DNA of 64,000 bases from an uncultured Senegalimassilia sp. (GTDB lineage Bacteria > Actinomycetota > Coriobacteriia > Coriobacteriales > Eggerthellaceae). The stretch covers positions 62,001 to 126,000 of the forward strand of contig NZ_CAKUAT010000004.1 in assembly GCF_934636665.1 (NCBI RefSeq), given 5' to 3'. This document shows, one piece after another, positions 8,771 through 18,952 of this stretch; position 1 is the first letter of the stretch, and the number at the start of each line of letters is the position of its first letter. Both the position numbers and the translations under genes were made by a program. The notes below the pieces were generated by a model. That model did not search any database. It was not told the DNA's origin and saw only the letters and a list, made by a program, of their open reading frames with translations.

Positions 8771-9343
8771 TTAACCTCGCGTTTTCTCGGCTTGTTCGTT
8801 CACATATGAGACGAGCTGCGAAACAGCTTCGTCAAGATTATCGTTCACAAGCTGTATATCATACTCCATTTTGCGGGAAAGCTCCACCCTCGCAGCCGCA
8901 AGACGCTGCTGGATGACTTCCTCGGTTTCAGTATCGCGTCCGCGAAGGCGCTGTTCGAGCACCTCCATGGAAGGCGGCTCGATGAAGATCAGGTGGGCTT
9001 CGGGCACCTTTTCCCTGATCTGGAACGCCCCCTGCACATCGATTTCAAGGATGACCTGCTGGCCTGCGGCCATATGCTCCAGAACGCTGGCCTTGGGCGT
9101 ACCGTAATGGTTGGACCCGTACACCGCCCATTCGAGCAGGCCGTCGGAATCGATGAGCTGCTGGAATTGCTCCTTGGTTTTGAACTGGTAATGAACGCCG
9201 TCGACCTCGCCTGCGCGGGGGCTGCGCGTGGTGGCCGAAACCGAGACCCACGCGTCGGGAACCGCCTGCACAAGTCGGGCCACCAGCGTGCCTTTGCCAG
9301 CACCTGATGGCCCGGAGATGACGAACAGATTGCCGCGGCGCAC
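8771..9343 (-). CDS. gmk: Guanylate kinase
   Basis: Phosphorylates GMP (and dGMP) to GDP using ATP, an essential step in purine nucleotide salvage and synthesis. The protein has 190 residues with the P-loop GPSGAGKGT at 11-19, the GMP-binding segment SATTRSPRAGEVDGVHY and the LILEIDVQGA-like stretch VILEIDVQGAFQI. The start codon is GTG, located only 3 bases after the mihF stop, consistent with translational coupling. A shared transcript with mihF and rpoZ is typical of actinobacteria. Confidence 0.96.
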   Translation of the reverse strand: MRRGNLFVISGPSGAGKGTLVARLVQAVPDAWVSVSATTRSPRAGEVDGVHYQFKTKEQFQQLIDSDGLLEWAVYGSNHYGTPKASVLEHMAAGQQVILEIDVQGAFQIREKVPEAHLIFIEPPSMEVLEQRLRGRDTETEEVIQQRLAAARVELSRKMEYDIQLVNDNLDEAVSQLVSYVNEQAEKTRG

Positions 9344-9346
9344 TGC

Positions 9347-9655
9347 CTAGCCCAGACGCTCGAGAAGCGCGACCTGCTGACGCTCGCCAAGACCGCGAAG
9401 GCGGCGGCTTTCGGCGATCTGCAGCTCCTTCATGACCTTCTCGGCCTTGGCCTTGCCGTAGCCGGGAAGGGTTTCGATGAGCGTGGAGACCTTCATGCGG
9501 CCGATGACCGGGTCGTCTTTCATATCGACCACCTGGGCAAGCGTGAGCTTGCCGGCCTTGAGATCATCACGGACCTGAGCGCGCTTGATGCGAGCAGCCT
9601 TGGCCTTTTCAAGGGCCGCCTGACGATCTTCAGGGCTGAGTTGGGGAATAGCCAT
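9347..9655 (-). CDS. mihF: Actinobacterial integration host factor (mIHF-like)
   Basis: Nucleoid-associated DNA-bending protein specific to actinobacteria, unrelated in fold to the HU/IHF dimer. It has 102 residues: an N-terminal basic helix (ALEKAKAARIKRAQVRDDLK) and a helix-two-turn-helix/HhH-like core containing RMKVSTLIETLPGYGKAKAE, the segment shared by mIHF proteins. It lies directly upstream of gmk, as in mycobacteria and streptomycetes. Its presence is one of the strongest taxonomic clues in the window. Confidence 0.93.
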   Translation of the reverse strand: MAIPQLSPEDRQAALEKAKAARIKRAQVRDDLKAGKLTLAQVVDMKDDPVIGRMKVSTLIETLPGYGKAKAEKVMKELQIAESRRLRGLGERQQVALLERLG

Positions 9656-9870
9656 CAGTAATCTCCTTCGTGTAAATCAAGCGTTGTCGTGATACTAGCA
9701 CGTCAACCGTCATCGACAACAACCAGTTACCCAAATCACAAAAAAGTTTTCGCAGAAAAATGGCCCTGCACCTGGGATTCCTCTGAATCTAACGCAAAGG
9801 CGCCCTTATTCAGCGACAAAACATTATGCACGAACGATGCCAGCTATGCCACGAACGCGCGAAATTCCCA

Positions 9871-10599
9871 CTAGTCCAGCTCGGCCACGATGGCGTCGAA
9901 GGCGGCAGCCGGATCGGCGGCCTGCATGATGGGACGGCCGATGACGATGTGCGATGCGCCGTTTTCGAAGGCCTGCTTGGGCGTGGCGACACGGGACTGA
10001 TCACCCAAGGCGCTGCCAGCGGGACGCACGCCAGGCGTGACGATATAACCCTCGGGGCCGAGCACCTCGCGAAGCATGGCTGCTTCCTGCGGAGACGCCA
10101 CGACGCCGGAGATGCCGGAACGCTTGGCCTGCTCAGCGAGCACGTTGACCTGCTCGGACATGGGACGGGTAACGCCGGTGTCGGCCAGGGCGGCCTGGCT
10201 CATGGAGGTGAGCACAGTGATGCCCAACGTGATGGGCACGTCGAAACCGTATTCGGCAGCCGCGCGCTCGGCGCCCTTTTGCGCCGCGCTCATCATGGCG
10301 ACGCCGCCGATGGTATGCATCGTCATCATGTCCGCGCCGCTAGCGGCCGCCGAATACGCCGCGCCCTCGACCTGATGCGGGATGTCGTGGAACTTCAGGT
10401 CCAAGAACACCTTGAAGCCGCGCTCTTTCAGAGCATACACCACCGCAGGGCCGTTGGCATAGAACAGCGTCATGCCGATCTTCATCCACGTGGCCTTGCC
10501 CTGCAGCTTGTCGGCCAGCTCGAAGGCCTCCTCGATGTCGCAGTCAAGGGCGACGATGACGCGGTCGCGCTCGGGGATATCGGAAAACGTGGTTAGCAT
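9871..10599 (-). CDS. pyrF: Orotidine 5'-phosphate decarboxylase
   Basis: Final step of UMP synthesis: decarboxylates OMP to UMP. The ATG at 10599 (MLTTFSDIPERDRVIVALDC) is preferred. It has GGAGCG upstream and overlaps the pyrD stop (ATGCTAA). This gives 242 residues, the normal size. The catalytic DLKFHD motif lies at residues 67-72, and the phosphate-binding VTPGVRP and HIVIGRPI segments are near the C-terminus. It closes the pyrKDF group. Confidence 0.96.
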   Translation of the reverse strand: MLTTFSDIPERDRVIVALDCDIEEAFELADKLQGKATWMKIGMTLFYANGPAVVYALKERGFKVFLDLKFHDIPHQVEGAAYSAAASGADMMTMHTIGGVAMMSAAQKGAERAAAEYGFDVPITLGITVLTSMSQAALADTGVTRPMSEQVNVLAEQAKRSGISGVVASPQEAAMLREVLGPEGYIVTPGVRPAGSALGDQSRVATPKQAFENGASHIVIGRPIMQAADPAAAFDAIVAELD

Positions 10600-11543
10600 T
10601 GCAACGCTCCAATCAGTTCGTTGACGTCTTTGACGCCATGACGCTCGCAATACTCGGCGATGCCGTCGATGACGTCGATGGTTGCCTGGGGATTGACGAA
10701 ATTCGCGGTGCCCACCGCCACGGCGGTGGCGCCGGCGAGCAGGAACTCCACGGCATCGGTGCCGTTCGAGATGCCGCCCATGCCCAGAAGCGGCACCTTC
10801 ACCGCGTTATGGCACTGCCACACGCAGCGCAGGGCCACGGGCTTGATGGCGGGACCGGAGAAGCCGGCGAAAGGACGCGACGTGAGCGTGCAGCGACGAT
10901 CGGCGTCGATGGCCATGCCCATGAGCGTGTTGATGAGCGAGATTGCGTCGGCGCCGGCGGACTCGGCGGCTCGGGCGATCTCGGCGATATCGGTGACGTT
11001 GGGCGTGAGCTTGACGATGAGCGGGCGGGCGGTAGCCTGACGGCACATGCCCACCACCTTCTCGACGGACTCTACGTGCGTGCCGATGGTCATGCCGCCG
11101 GCATCGACGTTCGGGCACGAGATGTTGACCTCGTACGCGTCGACGGGTGCATCTTCGAGCGCCTCGATGACCTGAACGTACTCGTCGAAGCTGTGACCGG
11201 AAACGTTGACGATGGTGGTTGCGCCCACCTCGGCAAGCCACGGCAGCTCGCAGGCCTTCAGATGCTCGACGCCGGGGTTTTGCAGGCCGATGGAATTGAG
11301 CATGCCCGAAGGAACCTCTGCGATGCGCGGGGAGGCGTTGCCCTCCCACCCGTTAAGCGAGACGCCCTTTGTGGTGACGGCGCCCAAGGCGGAGACGTCC
11401 ACGAAGTCAGAGTACTCGCGGCCGGCGGCGAAGGTGCCAGATGCCGTGGTCACGGGGTTTTTCATGGAAAGCCCGCCGAGGTTGACGGCCATGTTCACGT
11501 TCGTGGGGGCCGCGGTTGCGGGAAGCATGGGGGTTGCAGTCAT
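10593..11543 (-). CDS. pyrD: Dihydroorotate dehydrogenase, class 1B catalytic subunit
   Basis: Oxidises dihydroorotate to orotate on FMN and passes electrons to PyrK and NAD+. It has 316 residues; a short Ala/Pro-rich N-terminal extension precedes the core, which begins MAVNLGGLSMKNPVTTASGT. The EVNISCPNVD segment carries the catalytic cysteine used by class 1 enzymes instead of serine. Its ATG directly abuts the pyrK stop codon. Pairing with PyrK identifies class 1B, which fits anaerobic NAD-linked pyrimidine synthesis. Confidence 0.96.
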   Translation of the reverse strand: MTATPMLPATAAPTNVNMAVNLGGLSMKNPVTTASGTFAAGREYSDFVDVSALGAVTTKGVSLNGWEGNASPRIAEVPSGMLNSIGLQNPGVEHLKACELPWLAEVGATTIVNVSGHSFDEYVQVIEALEDAPVDAYEVNISCPNVDAGGMTIGTHVESVEKVVGMCRQATARPLIVKLTPNVTDIAEIARAAESAGADAISLINTLMGMAIDADRRCTLTSRPFAGFSGPAIKPVALRCVWQCHNAVKVPLLGMGGISNGTDAVEFLLAGATAVAVGTANFVNPQATIDVIDGIAEYCERHGVKDVNELIGALQC

Positions 11544-12350
11544 CTACCACACCACCTTTTCAGCATCGAAAACCGGGCCGTCGACGCACGAGCGCTTCTT
11601 GCCGTCGACCGTATCGACCACGCATGACAGGCACGCGCCCACGCCGCAGGCCATGCGCTTTTCCAGGGAGATCTGGCACGGCACGCCAGCACCGACCGCC
11701 TGACCTGCCACGATCTTCATGAGGGGCTCAGGGCCGCAGCACGCCACGTACTGATACGGCTTCCCGTCGACGCCGGCGGCAAGGGCCTCTTCGACCAAAG
11801 AGGTGCAGAAGCCTTCTCGACCGAGCGTGCCATCGTCAGTTGCCACGCGCACATCGCGGGACAGAAGCTGCTCGTAGCGCTTCAGGCACACGAGGGCATC
11901 GGCGGTCTGCGCGCCGAGCACCACGTCCACGTGCACACCCGAACCGACGAGCTCCTGACACAGCATGAACAACGGGGCCGCGCCAACGCCGCCGCCCACG
12001 AGCAGTGCGCGCTGCGCACCGGCGGGCGCCTGCCAGCGTCGACCGACCGGCCCGATGAGCTCGGCGGATTCGATTTCGTTGGCCACATCAGGTGCGAGCG
12101 CGGCAAGATGGTTCGTGCCGAAACCCACCGTTTGGTACAGCACGTCGAGCGTGCCGCCGGCCGTATCGGCCGCGTACACCGAGAACGGGCGGCGCAGCAC
12201 ATGGCCTTCCATTCCGGGAATCTTCATATGCACGAACTGACCGGGTTCGATCGCGGCCGCGATGGCCGGCGAGGAAAGCGTCATGAGATACAGATTCGGG
12301 CCGACGCACTCGTTCTCCAGAATGCGGACCCGCTCGTTCACAAGCGCCAC
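11544..12350 (-). CDS. pyrK: Dihydroorotate dehydrogenase electron-transfer subunit (FAD, 2Fe-2S)
   Basis: Carries electrons from PyrD to NAD+. It has 268 residues of the ferredoxin-reductase fold: FAD-binding RRPFSVY, NAD-binding GGGVGAAPL, and a C-terminal [2Fe-2S] site with cysteines at 235, 240, 243 and 255 (MACGVGACLSC then C). It is directly followed by pyrD without a gap. A 339-base space separates it from carB upstream, so it may have its own promoter. Confidence 0.96.
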   Translation of the reverse strand: MALVNERVRILENECVGPNLYLMTLSSPAIAAAIEPGQFVHMKIPGMEGHVLRRPFSVYAADTAGGTLDVLYQTVGFGTNHLAALAPDVANEIESAELIGPVGRRWQAPAGAQRALLVGGGVGAAPLFMLCQELVGSGVHVDVVLGAQTADALVCLKRYEQLLSRDVRVATDDGTLGREGFCTSLVEEALAAGVDGKPYQYVACCGPEPLMKIVAGQAVGAGVPCQISLEKRMACGVGACLSCVVDTVDGKKRSCVDGPVFDAEKVVW

Positions 12351-12689
12351 AGGGCTCCTTCCGTCACGGTGGCCGCGATGCGGCCCTTGCTACGTTGGAA
12401 GCGATTGTACCATTGCTGCAGCTGGCAGGGGAAAATGCCGACAGTTCGAACGCAAACGGACCACGAGCGCGCCCGAAGCGCCCATGCGGGGGTAGATAAG
12501 ATGCGATGGGCGAAAAAAGGCGACGAGAACGGCGCCTCGCACAGCAAGCGAAAACGCCGCTGCGCGAAGCCCGCCCCGTCATCCTCTTCCCCATCGGCTC
12601 GCATTCCTACGGGGCTCATTAAGCGAACGCGATGACCATGAGCGTGCGAACCGGACTATCGGACCGCACGCCCATAAAGTCCATAGGCC
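12351..12689. other. Intergenic region between carB and pyrK
   Basis: No supported gene. On the minus strand a TACAAT sequence near 12404-12409 could be the -10 element of a pyrK promoter, but no good -35 lies at the right distance. No PyrR-type GAGAGACC hairpin is present here, unlike upstream of carA and pyrR. Confidence 0.35.
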
Positions 12690-15600
12690 TTATTGCACCG
12701 GATCGCCCTCAAGCGGCAAAAGATGCTGCGGGAGATCTTGAAGCGCGATCACCGTCAGACCGTTCGCGCGCATGGCCTCCAAGCCGGCGGCCATGGCCTG
12801 AGCGCCCGCAAGCGTGGTGATCTGCGTAACGCCGTGCTTGACCGCCTCGGTGCGAAGCTCGTACCCGTCGTCGCGGGTAGCATGGCCGAACGGCGTGTTG
12901 ATCATCAGGGCTATCTTGCCGGCTATTAGCATGTCGAGCACGTTGGGCGCGCCTTCGCTGATCTTCTTAACCGGTGTACAGTCTACACCGGCGGCGCGCA
13001 GCGTGCGCGAAGTGCCGTCGGTTGCCACGATGTGAAAGCCGAGGCGCACGAAATCGCGCGCGATGGGCACGATGCCGCGCTTGTCGCGATCGCACACGCT
13101 CACGAACACCGTCCCCCCTTCGGGAAGCTTATAGCTGATGGCAAGCTGCGTCTTGTCGAACGCGCAGGGGAAGTTCTCCGCTATGCCCATAACCTCGCCC
13201 GTCGACTTCATCTCAGGTCCAAGGATGGTATCCGCGCCCGGGAATCGACCGAAGGGCATGACCGCCTCCTTAACGCTGAAATGGTCAAGACGACGCTCGT
13301 CGCTGGGAAGATGCAGATCGGCGATGCTCTCCCCCGCCATGATGCGGGCCGCGGCCTGCATCAAGGGCACGCCGGTGGCCTTCGAGGCGAACGGCACGGT
13401 GCGGCTGGCGCGCGGATTGGCCTCGATCATGTAGATGACCTGGTCCTTGATGGCGAACTGGATGTTGAGAAGGCCCACCACGCCCAAGCGGAGCGCCAGG
13501 CGGCGCGCGATGGAACGCAGACGTGCCTGGATGGCGTCGGAGAGCGAGAACGGCGGCGTGCAGCACGCTGAGTCGCCGGAATGGATGCCCGCCATCTCGA
13601 TGTGCTCCATAATTGCGCCAACGTAGGTTTCGGTGCCGTCGCACAGGGCGTCAAGGTCCAGCTCCACGGCTCCCTCAAGGAAACGGTCGAGGTACACCGG
13701 ATGATCCGGCGTGATTTTGGCCGCTTCCGCCATATAGCGCTTCAACTGGCGGTCATCGTAGACGATGCCCATGCCGCGACCGCCGAGCACGTAACTCGGG
13801 CGCACGAGCAACGGGAATCCGATGTCGGCAGCGACCTTTCGCGCCTGATCGATGGTGGTCGCTTGCCCAGCTGCCGGATAGGCGATGTCAAGCTCGTCGC
13901 ATACAGCGCGGAACCTGTCGCGATCCTCGGCAAGGTCGATAGCCTCGGGCTTCGTGCCCATGATATTGACGCCGGCTTCTTGCAGGGCCGCCGCCAGCTT
14001 CAGCGGGGTTTGCCCGCCTAACGTGACCACCACGCCCTCGGGCTGCTCGATGTCGACGATGTCCATGACGTCCTCGAACGTGAGCGGCTCGAAGTACAGC
14101 TTATCGGAAGTATCGTAATCGGTCGACACGGTCTCGGGATTGCAGTTGACCATGATCGTCTCGTACCCCGTATCGCGCAACGCATAGCTGGCGTGCACGC
14201 AGCAATAATCGAATTCGATGCCCTGCCCGATACGGTTCGGACCAGCACCCAAGATCATGGCGCTTTTGCGACCCGGCGTGCGAACGGCCTCGTTTTCGTC
14301 CGCATCATAGGTTTTGTAGTGGTATGCCGTGGTGCCGGGGAACTCCGCCGCGCAGGTGTCGACCGTCTTGAACGCCGGCACGACGCCGAGGCGCTTGCGC
14401 TGAGCACGTACCTCCAGCTCTTCGGCGCCGACGAGGTGTCCGATCTGCACATCTGACAAGCCCATGCGTTTCAGCAGGCGGAAGGCGTCCGCATCGAGCT
14501 GCTCAAGAGACATGCCGCGAAGATTCTCCTCGACGGTGACGATATCGCGCATACGGTCGATGAACCACGGATCGATGCCCGTGACCTCATGCAACCGCTG
14601 CGTACTCCATCCGCGGCGAAGCGCCTCGGCCATATAGAAGATACGGTCTTGCGTGGGACGCCCGACCAGCTCATCGAAGCCGTCCTGCTCCAGCACGTCC
14701 TTGCATTTACCGTCGGCGTTCAGGCCGGCGCGCCCGTTTTCCAGCGAGCGCATGGCCTTGCCTAGCGCCTCCTCGAACGTACGCCCGATCCCCATGACCT
14801 CGCCGACGGCCTTCATGCGCGTGGACAGCACGTCGTCAGCGCCCTGGAACTTCTCGAACGCGAAGCGAGGAACCTTCACCACGCAGTAGTCTATGGAAGG
14901 CTCGAAGCATGCAGGCGTGGCCTTCGTGATATCGTTGACAATTTCGTCAAGCGTATACCCGACGGCAAGGCGCGCCGCGGCCTTGGCGATGGGGAAACCG
15001 GTGGCCTTGGAAGCAAGCGCCGACGAGCGCGAAACGCGGGGATTCATCTCGATGACCACCATGCGCCCGTTATCCGGGTTCACGGCGAACTGCACGTTCG
15101 AGCCGCCCGTTTCCACGCCCACCTTCTCGAGGATGGCGAGGCTTGCGGCGCGCATGCGCTGGTATTCCACATCGCTGAGCGTTTGAGCAGGAGCGACGGT
15201 GATCGAATCGCCCGTGTGCACGCCCATGGCGTCAAGGTTCTCGATGGAGCAGACGATGATGCCGTTTCCAGCCTTATCGCGCATGACCTCCATCTCGTAT
15301 TCTTTCCAGCCTTCGATGGATTCTTCAACGAGCACCTCGCCGGCAGGCGACAGCTCAAGGCCCTGCGAAACGATCAAGCGCAGCTCCTCCTCGTTGTGCG
15401 CGATGCCGCCGCCGGCGCCGCCCATGGTGAAGCTCGGGCGCAAAACCACCGGATATCCGAGCTTTTCCACGATGGCAAGCGCATCCTCGACGCGATATGC
15501 ATAATCGCTGCGGGCCGTTTCGATGCCAAGCTCCGCCATGCACTCGTTGAACAGCTTACGGTCCTCGCCGCGGTTGATGGCATCAAGGTCGCAGCCAATC

Positions 15601-15944
15601 ATCTCGACGCCGTATTTCTCCAGAATGCCCGATTCCGCCAGCTTGACGGCGGCATTCAAGCCCGTTTGCCCGCCCAAGGTGGGCAGAAGCGCATCCGGAT
15701 GCTCGCGAGCAATGACCCGCTCGATGAACTCGACGGTGATGGGCTCGACGTAGGTGCGGTCGGCCATGGCGGGATCGGTCATGATGGTCGCCGGATTGGA
15801 GTTGACCAGCACCACGCGATAACCCTCATCCTTGAGCACCTTGCAGGCTTGCGTTCCGGAGTAGTCGAACTCGCACGCCTGGCCGATAACGATAGGGCCC
15901 GAGCCGATGACCAGAATGGTTTCGATATCGTTGCGTTTAGGCAT
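12690..15944 (-). CDS. carB: Carbamoyl-phosphate synthase large subunit
   Basis: Makes carbamoyl phosphate from bicarbonate, ammonia (from CarA) and two ATP, feeding pyrimidines and arginine. With 1084 residues it is full length: two tandem ATP-grasp synthetase halves (N-half [21 protein letters not shown]-half [19 protein letters not shown]) and a C-terminal MGS-like regulatory domain. The ATG at 15944 ([10 protein letters not shown]) is chosen because GAAGGAG lies upstream and it overlaps the carA stop by 8 bases, a classic coupling. Confidence 0.97.
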   Translation of the reverse strand: MPKRNDIETILVIGSGPIVIGQACEFDYSGTQACKVLKDEGYRVVLVNSNPATIMTDPAMADRTYVEPITVEFIERVIAREHPDALLPTLGGQTGLNAAVKLAESGILEKYGVEMIGCDLDAINRGEDRKLFNECMAELGIETARSDYAYRVEDALAIVEKLGYPVVLRPSFTMGGAGGGIAHNEEELRLIVSQGLELSPAGEVLVEESIEGWKEYEMEVMRDKAGNGIIVCSIENLDAMGVHTGDSITVAPAQTLSDVEYQRMRAASLAILEKVGVETGGSNVQFAVNPDNGRMVVIEMNPRVSRSSALASKATGFPIAKAAARLAVGYTLDEIVNDITKATPACFEPSIDYCVVKVPRFAFEKFQGADDVLSTRMKAVGEVMGIGRTFEEALGKAMRSLENGRAGLNADGKCKDVLEQDGFDELVGRPTQDRIFYMAEALRRGWSTQRLHEVTGIDPWFIDRMRDIVTVEENLRGMSLEQLDADAFRLLKRMGLSDVQIGHLVGAEELEVRAQRKRLGVVPAFKTVDTCAAEFPGTTAYHYKTYDADENEAVRTPGRKSAMILGAGPNRIGQGIEFDYCCVHASYALRDTGYETIMVNCNPETVSTDYDTSDKLYFEPLTFEDVMDIVDIEQPEGVVVTLGGQTPLKLAAALQEAGVNIMGTKPEAIDLAEDRDRFRAVCDELDIAYPAAGQATTIDQARKVAADIGFPLLVRPSYVLGGRGMGIVYDDRQLKRYMAEAAKITPDHPVYLDRFLEGAVELDLDALCDGTETYVGAIMEHIEMAGIHSGDSACCTPPFSLSDAIQARLRSIARRLALRLGVVGLLNIQFAIKDQVIYMIEANPRASRTVPFASKATGVPLMQAAARIMAGESIADLHLPSDERRLDHFSVKEAVMPFGRFPGADTILGPEMKSTGEVMGIAENFPCAFDKTQLAISYKLPEGGTVFVSVCDRDKRGIVPIARDFVRLGFHIVATDGTSRTLRAAGVDCTPVKKISEGAPNVLDMLIAGKIALMINTPFGHATRDDGYELRTEAVKHGVTQITTLAGAQAMAAGLEAMRANGLTVIALQDLPQHLLPLEGDPVQ

Positions 15945-17295
15945 TCGCGGGCTCCTTCGCTGCTTCGGCACCGAACCGCCAGCCAGCCAAGCGGTCGACG
16001 GCGATGTCGATGTAAAGATAATCCTTGCGTCCCTCCATCAAGCGCGCGAACGCCGTGAATAGATAGTGCGCATCGGTCGGGCCCGGGGCGGCCTCGGGAT
16101 GGTACTGCACGCAGAATGCGGGAACGTCCAAAAACGCCACGCCTTCCACCGTGCCGTCGTTAAGGTTGACATGGGTGAGCTGTATGCGCCCGAAGCGCTC
16201 GTTTCTCACAACGGGGGCGATGCCGGCACGCACCCAGAAACGCAGGTCATCGTGATGCTCGGCGTGCCCGCCGGACAGTTCGGGCACAAGCTCGCCCATG
16301 CTGGGGAACAGCACGCCGAACCCATGGTTTTGCGCCGTGGTCTCCACGCGACGCGTGAGAAGGTTCATCACGGGATGGTTGCCGCCTCGATGGCCGAATT
16401 TGAGCTTCTCGATATCAGCGCCGGCGGCCTTGCCCATCATCTGGTGTCCCAGGCAGATACCGAACATCGGTACCTTGCCCAACAGCTTCTCCACCTGGGA
16501 ATACGTGCCCGAAACCGCATCGGGGTCACCGGGGCCGTTGCTTAGGAACACGCCATCGGGATGCTGCGCGAGCACATCATCGGCCGGCGTATCCCACGGC
16601 ACGCACGTGACCGAGCATCCGGCGCGCACGAGCCCGTCGAGGATAGAGCGCTTCACGCCGCAATCGTAGGCAACCACGTGGAAGCGGGAAGCGGGCGCTT
16701 CGGTCAAGGCGAACCGCACGCTCTTTGGCGCATCATCGGCGGTATGCGCATAGGAGCGTTCGCACGACACCGTGGCGGCAAGGTTTTTCCCCACGATGCT
16801 CTCGCTCGCACGCACTTTCGCCAGCAGGCTGTGCGCATCGTGGTCGACAGTGGAGATGACCGCACGCTGGGCGCCATGATCGCGCACGTGGCGCACGAGC
16901 GCACGCGTGTCCACGCCCTCGATCGCAATCACGCTGTTGCGCTTGAGATACTCGGCAAGCGGCATATCGCTTCGCCAATTGCTCGGCGTTGCGCACATAT
17001 CTCGAACAACCAGGCCTCGCAGGGCGGGCTTGCCCGATTGCGCGTCCTCAAGGTTCACGCCGTAGTTCCCGACCTGCGGATAGGTCAACGCGATGATCTG
17101 GCCTGCATAGCTGGGGTCGCTGATCACCTCGAAATATCCCTCGAGCGAGGTGTTGAAGCATATCTCGCCGAAAGCCTCCCCCGCAGCACCGCACGCGGTG
17201 CCGAAAAACACCGTGCCATCCTCTAAAGCCAAAGCCGCCCTCGCGCCAACCCCCTTCGAGGTCCCGCGTAGCAGCTGTTCTGCGATGTTGCTCAC
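15937..17295 (-). CDS. carA: Carbamoyl-phosphate synthase small (glutaminase) subunit
   Basis: Hydrolyses glutamine and channels ammonia to CarB. It has 452 residues, longer than the usual ~360-380 mainly through a longer C-terminal part (residues after YHPEAAPGP continue ~45). The N-terminal domain has [20 protein letters not shown]. The class I amidotransferase has nucleophile Cys in FGICLGHQ and the His/Glu pair in YHPEA. The start is taken as GTG at 17295 with AAAGGAG six bases upstream; an in-frame TTG two codons earlier sits too close to that site. Expression is probably controlled by the PyrR-type leader. Confidence 0.96.
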   Translation of the reverse strand: MSNIAEQLLRGTSKGVGARAALALEDGTVFFGTACGAAGEAFGEICFNTSLEGYFEVISDPSYAGQIIALTYPQVGNYGVNLEDAQSGKPALRGLVVRDMCATPSNWRSDMPLAEYLKRNSVIAIEGVDTRALVRHVRDHGAQRAVISTVDHDAHSLLAKVRASESIVGKNLAATVSCERSYAHTADDAPKSVRFALTEAPASRFHVVAYDCGVKRSILDGLVRAGCSVTCVPWDTPADDVLAQHPDGVFLSNGPGDPDAVSGTYSQVEKLLGKVPMFGICLGHQMMGKAAGADIEKLKFGHRGGNHPVMNLLTRRVETTAQNHGFGVLFPSMGELVPELSGGHAEHHDDLRFWVRAGIAPVVRNERFGRIQLTHVNLNDGTVEGVAFLDVPAFCVQYHPEAAPGPTDAHYLFTAFARLMEGRKDYLYIDIAVDRLAGWRFGAEAAKEPANA

Positions 17296-17301
17296 ATGCA
17301 A

Positions 17302-17402
17302 CTCCTTTCATATTGGCAAGCACGCACCGACTCCGTAAGACCGAAACCTCGAAGTCGAGGGCCGAACACCATGCGATGAAAGCCGACCGTCGCCTGCCAA
17401 AT
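17302..17402 (-). promoter_or_regulatory. carA leader with ribosome-site-proximal long-range helix
   Basis: In the carA RNA, UUGGCAGGC (17392-17400, immediately after the PyrR hairpin) is complementary over 9 positions, one of them a G-U pair, to GCUUGCCAA (17313-17321), which ends five bases before the AAAGGAG ribosome binding site (17302-17308). A short hairpin (17347-17360) lies between but is not followed by a U run. There is no intrinsic terminator comparable to that before pyrR, so control may act on translation initiation. Confidence 0.5.
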
Positions 17403-17436
17403 TCCTTTTCGGTCTCTCCGTACCGCCCTTAAAGGA
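17403..17436 (-). promoter_or_regulatory. PyrR-binding RNA hairpin upstream of carA
   Basis: RNA of the form CCUUUAAGGGCGGU-ACGGAGAG-ACCG-AAAAGG. The inner stem is CGGU/ACCG (17422-17425 with 17410-17413) with loop ACGGAGAG, and the outer stem CCUUU/AAAGG. The UUUAA...GAGAGxCC core matches the PyrR anti-antiterminator consensus and is nearly identical to the element before pyrR. A TATACT at 17445-17450 just upstream is the likely -10 box, with a weak -35. Confidence 0.8.
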
Positions 17437-17662
17437 CTTGAAGAAGTATACATCTCAATAGATGGTTCGCTACTGTTTATGCAGTTTTATTACCTGTTGT
17501 TAACGTAATATGCATTGGAATTGCTTAACATTTTTGTGCAGGCGCACATAAACCCCTGGTGGGACGCAGATTTCGTGCAGCATTTTCATTGAGGGGAACC
17601 TCCCATACGTAGTAGGATGTCCGATATACGCGGAAATATTCCGGAATCGGGAAGGGGAACCG
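17437..17662. other. Divergent promoter region of carA and the first MFS gene
   Basis: AT-rich stretch around 17450-17530 that should hold the carA promoter (likely -10 TATACT at 17445-17450, read leftward) and the rightward MFS promoter. No gene or clear operator recognised. Confidence 0.4.
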
Positions 17663-18859
17663 ATGGGAATCGACGAACAGGCGACAAGCCAACCTCCAGG
17701 CGCGATGCGAGGCGCCATCGTGGGAACGGTGGCTTTGGTAACGGTGTTTGCGGCCGCCTCCGCGCCCATCCCGCTCTACGCCACGTGGCAGCAACAGCTG
17801 GGGCTATCCGCCTCCGACGTGTCCATGACCATCGTCATGTACCTGTTCGGCGTGCTTTCCGTCCTGTTCTTCGCCGGATCGCTATCCGATGCATCCGGGC
17901 GCAGGCCCACGGTGGGCGCCGCGCTTGCCTGCGGCGTTGCCGGCTGCCTGTTGTTCATCGGCCTGTCAAGCGGCCCCATGCTGCAGTTCGCTCGTTTCGT
18001 GCAGGGTGTTTCCTGCGCGCTCTCCATGAGCGCCACCTCCGCATTCGTGATTGACTGCGCCTCGGAGCGCCACCGCACGTTCGGCATGACCATCGCAAGC
18101 ACGGGATACTTGATCGGGCTCACCGTCGGCTCCCTGGGCGTCGGATTTTTCGCCACCGTTTCCACCGCCTATTGGCAGGTGTTCGCCGCCATGGCCGCGA
18201 TCATGCTTGTCACGATGCTCGCGCTGCCCTTCACGCCCGAAACGGTGCACAACCGTATCACCTGGAAAAAAGCCGTGAAGCCGATGGTGCACGTGCCGCC
18301 CCATCTTCGAACGCTGCTCCCCATCGTGGCCGGCGGCTATATCTCCACCTGGTCGGTCGGCTTCTTCTTCCAGTCGCTTTCCACGCCGGCATCGGTGGAC
18401 TACTTCGGGGCAACCGACCCGCTCATCCCCTCCCTGGTGCTGGCGTTGGCCATGGCGCCAAGCGCGTTGGGAGGGCCTGTTTCGGCGCGCATGGGCACGC
18501 GACCTTCTATGGTCGTCGGCTACATCATCATGTTCGGCACGATCATCGCGCTAGGGGTGTGCATGGTTTTGGGGCTTTTAGTCCCCTATCTGGTGCTCGA
18601 GGTGGTGTTCGCGATTACTACGGGCATGATCTTATCCTCGAGCCTGCATATGCTCATCAGCGCATCCACCCCGCAGGAAAACGCCAGCGTGGTGACGCTT
18701 GCCAACCTGACCGGCTATGTGGGGTCGACCGTGGTCTCAACCATTCAAACAGGGCTCACCGCCACATTCGATTTGGCAACGGTGTACGCCTTCATCGCGC
18801 TCCTGGCCGCCATCTCCATCGTGCCGGGATGCATATCGATGGCCAAGCATCAACGATAA
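17663..18859 (+). CDS. MFS drug/metabolite exporter, copy 1 of a tandem pair
   Basis: A 398-residue major facilitator with about 12 predicted membrane helices. The loop 2-3 motif A is GSLSDASGRRPTV, and motif C-like glycine/proline features occur in helix 5 (MTIASTGYLIGL). The start has AAGGGGAACCG upstream. The next gene encodes a close paralogue with the same landmarks (VQGVSCALSMSATSAF here, VQGVSCGLTMSATSAF there). The substrate is unknown; DHA-family exporters often export small toxic compounds. Position between carA and pyrC is not by itself evidence of a pyrimidine role. Confidence 0.85.
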   Translation: MGIDEQATSQPPGAMRGAIVGTVALVTVFAAASAPIPLYATWQQQLGLSASDVSMTIVMYLFGVLSVLFFAGSLSDASGRRPTVGAALACGVAGCLLFIGLSSGPMLQFARFVQGVSCALSMSATSAFVIDCASERHRTFGMTIASTGYLIGLTVGSLGVGFFATVSTAYWQVFAAMAAIMLVTMLALPFTPETVHNRITWKKAVKPMVHVPPHLRTLLPIVAGGYISTWSVGFFFQSLSTPASVDYFGATDPLIPSLVLALAMAPSALGGPVSARMGTRPSMVVGYIIMFGTIIALGVCMVLGLLVPYLVLEVVFAITTGMILSSSLHMLISASTPQENASVVTLANLTGYVGSTVVSTIQTGLTATFDLATVYAFIALLAAISIVPGCISMAKHQR

Positions 18860-18952
18860 CAGTTAGCGAAAGACCCTTCGCTTCCGGATAGGGAAATGCG
18901 TTTCGACGCTCCCCCATGCCATGCGACGGGCTAGCAATGACGAGGAGGGGAC

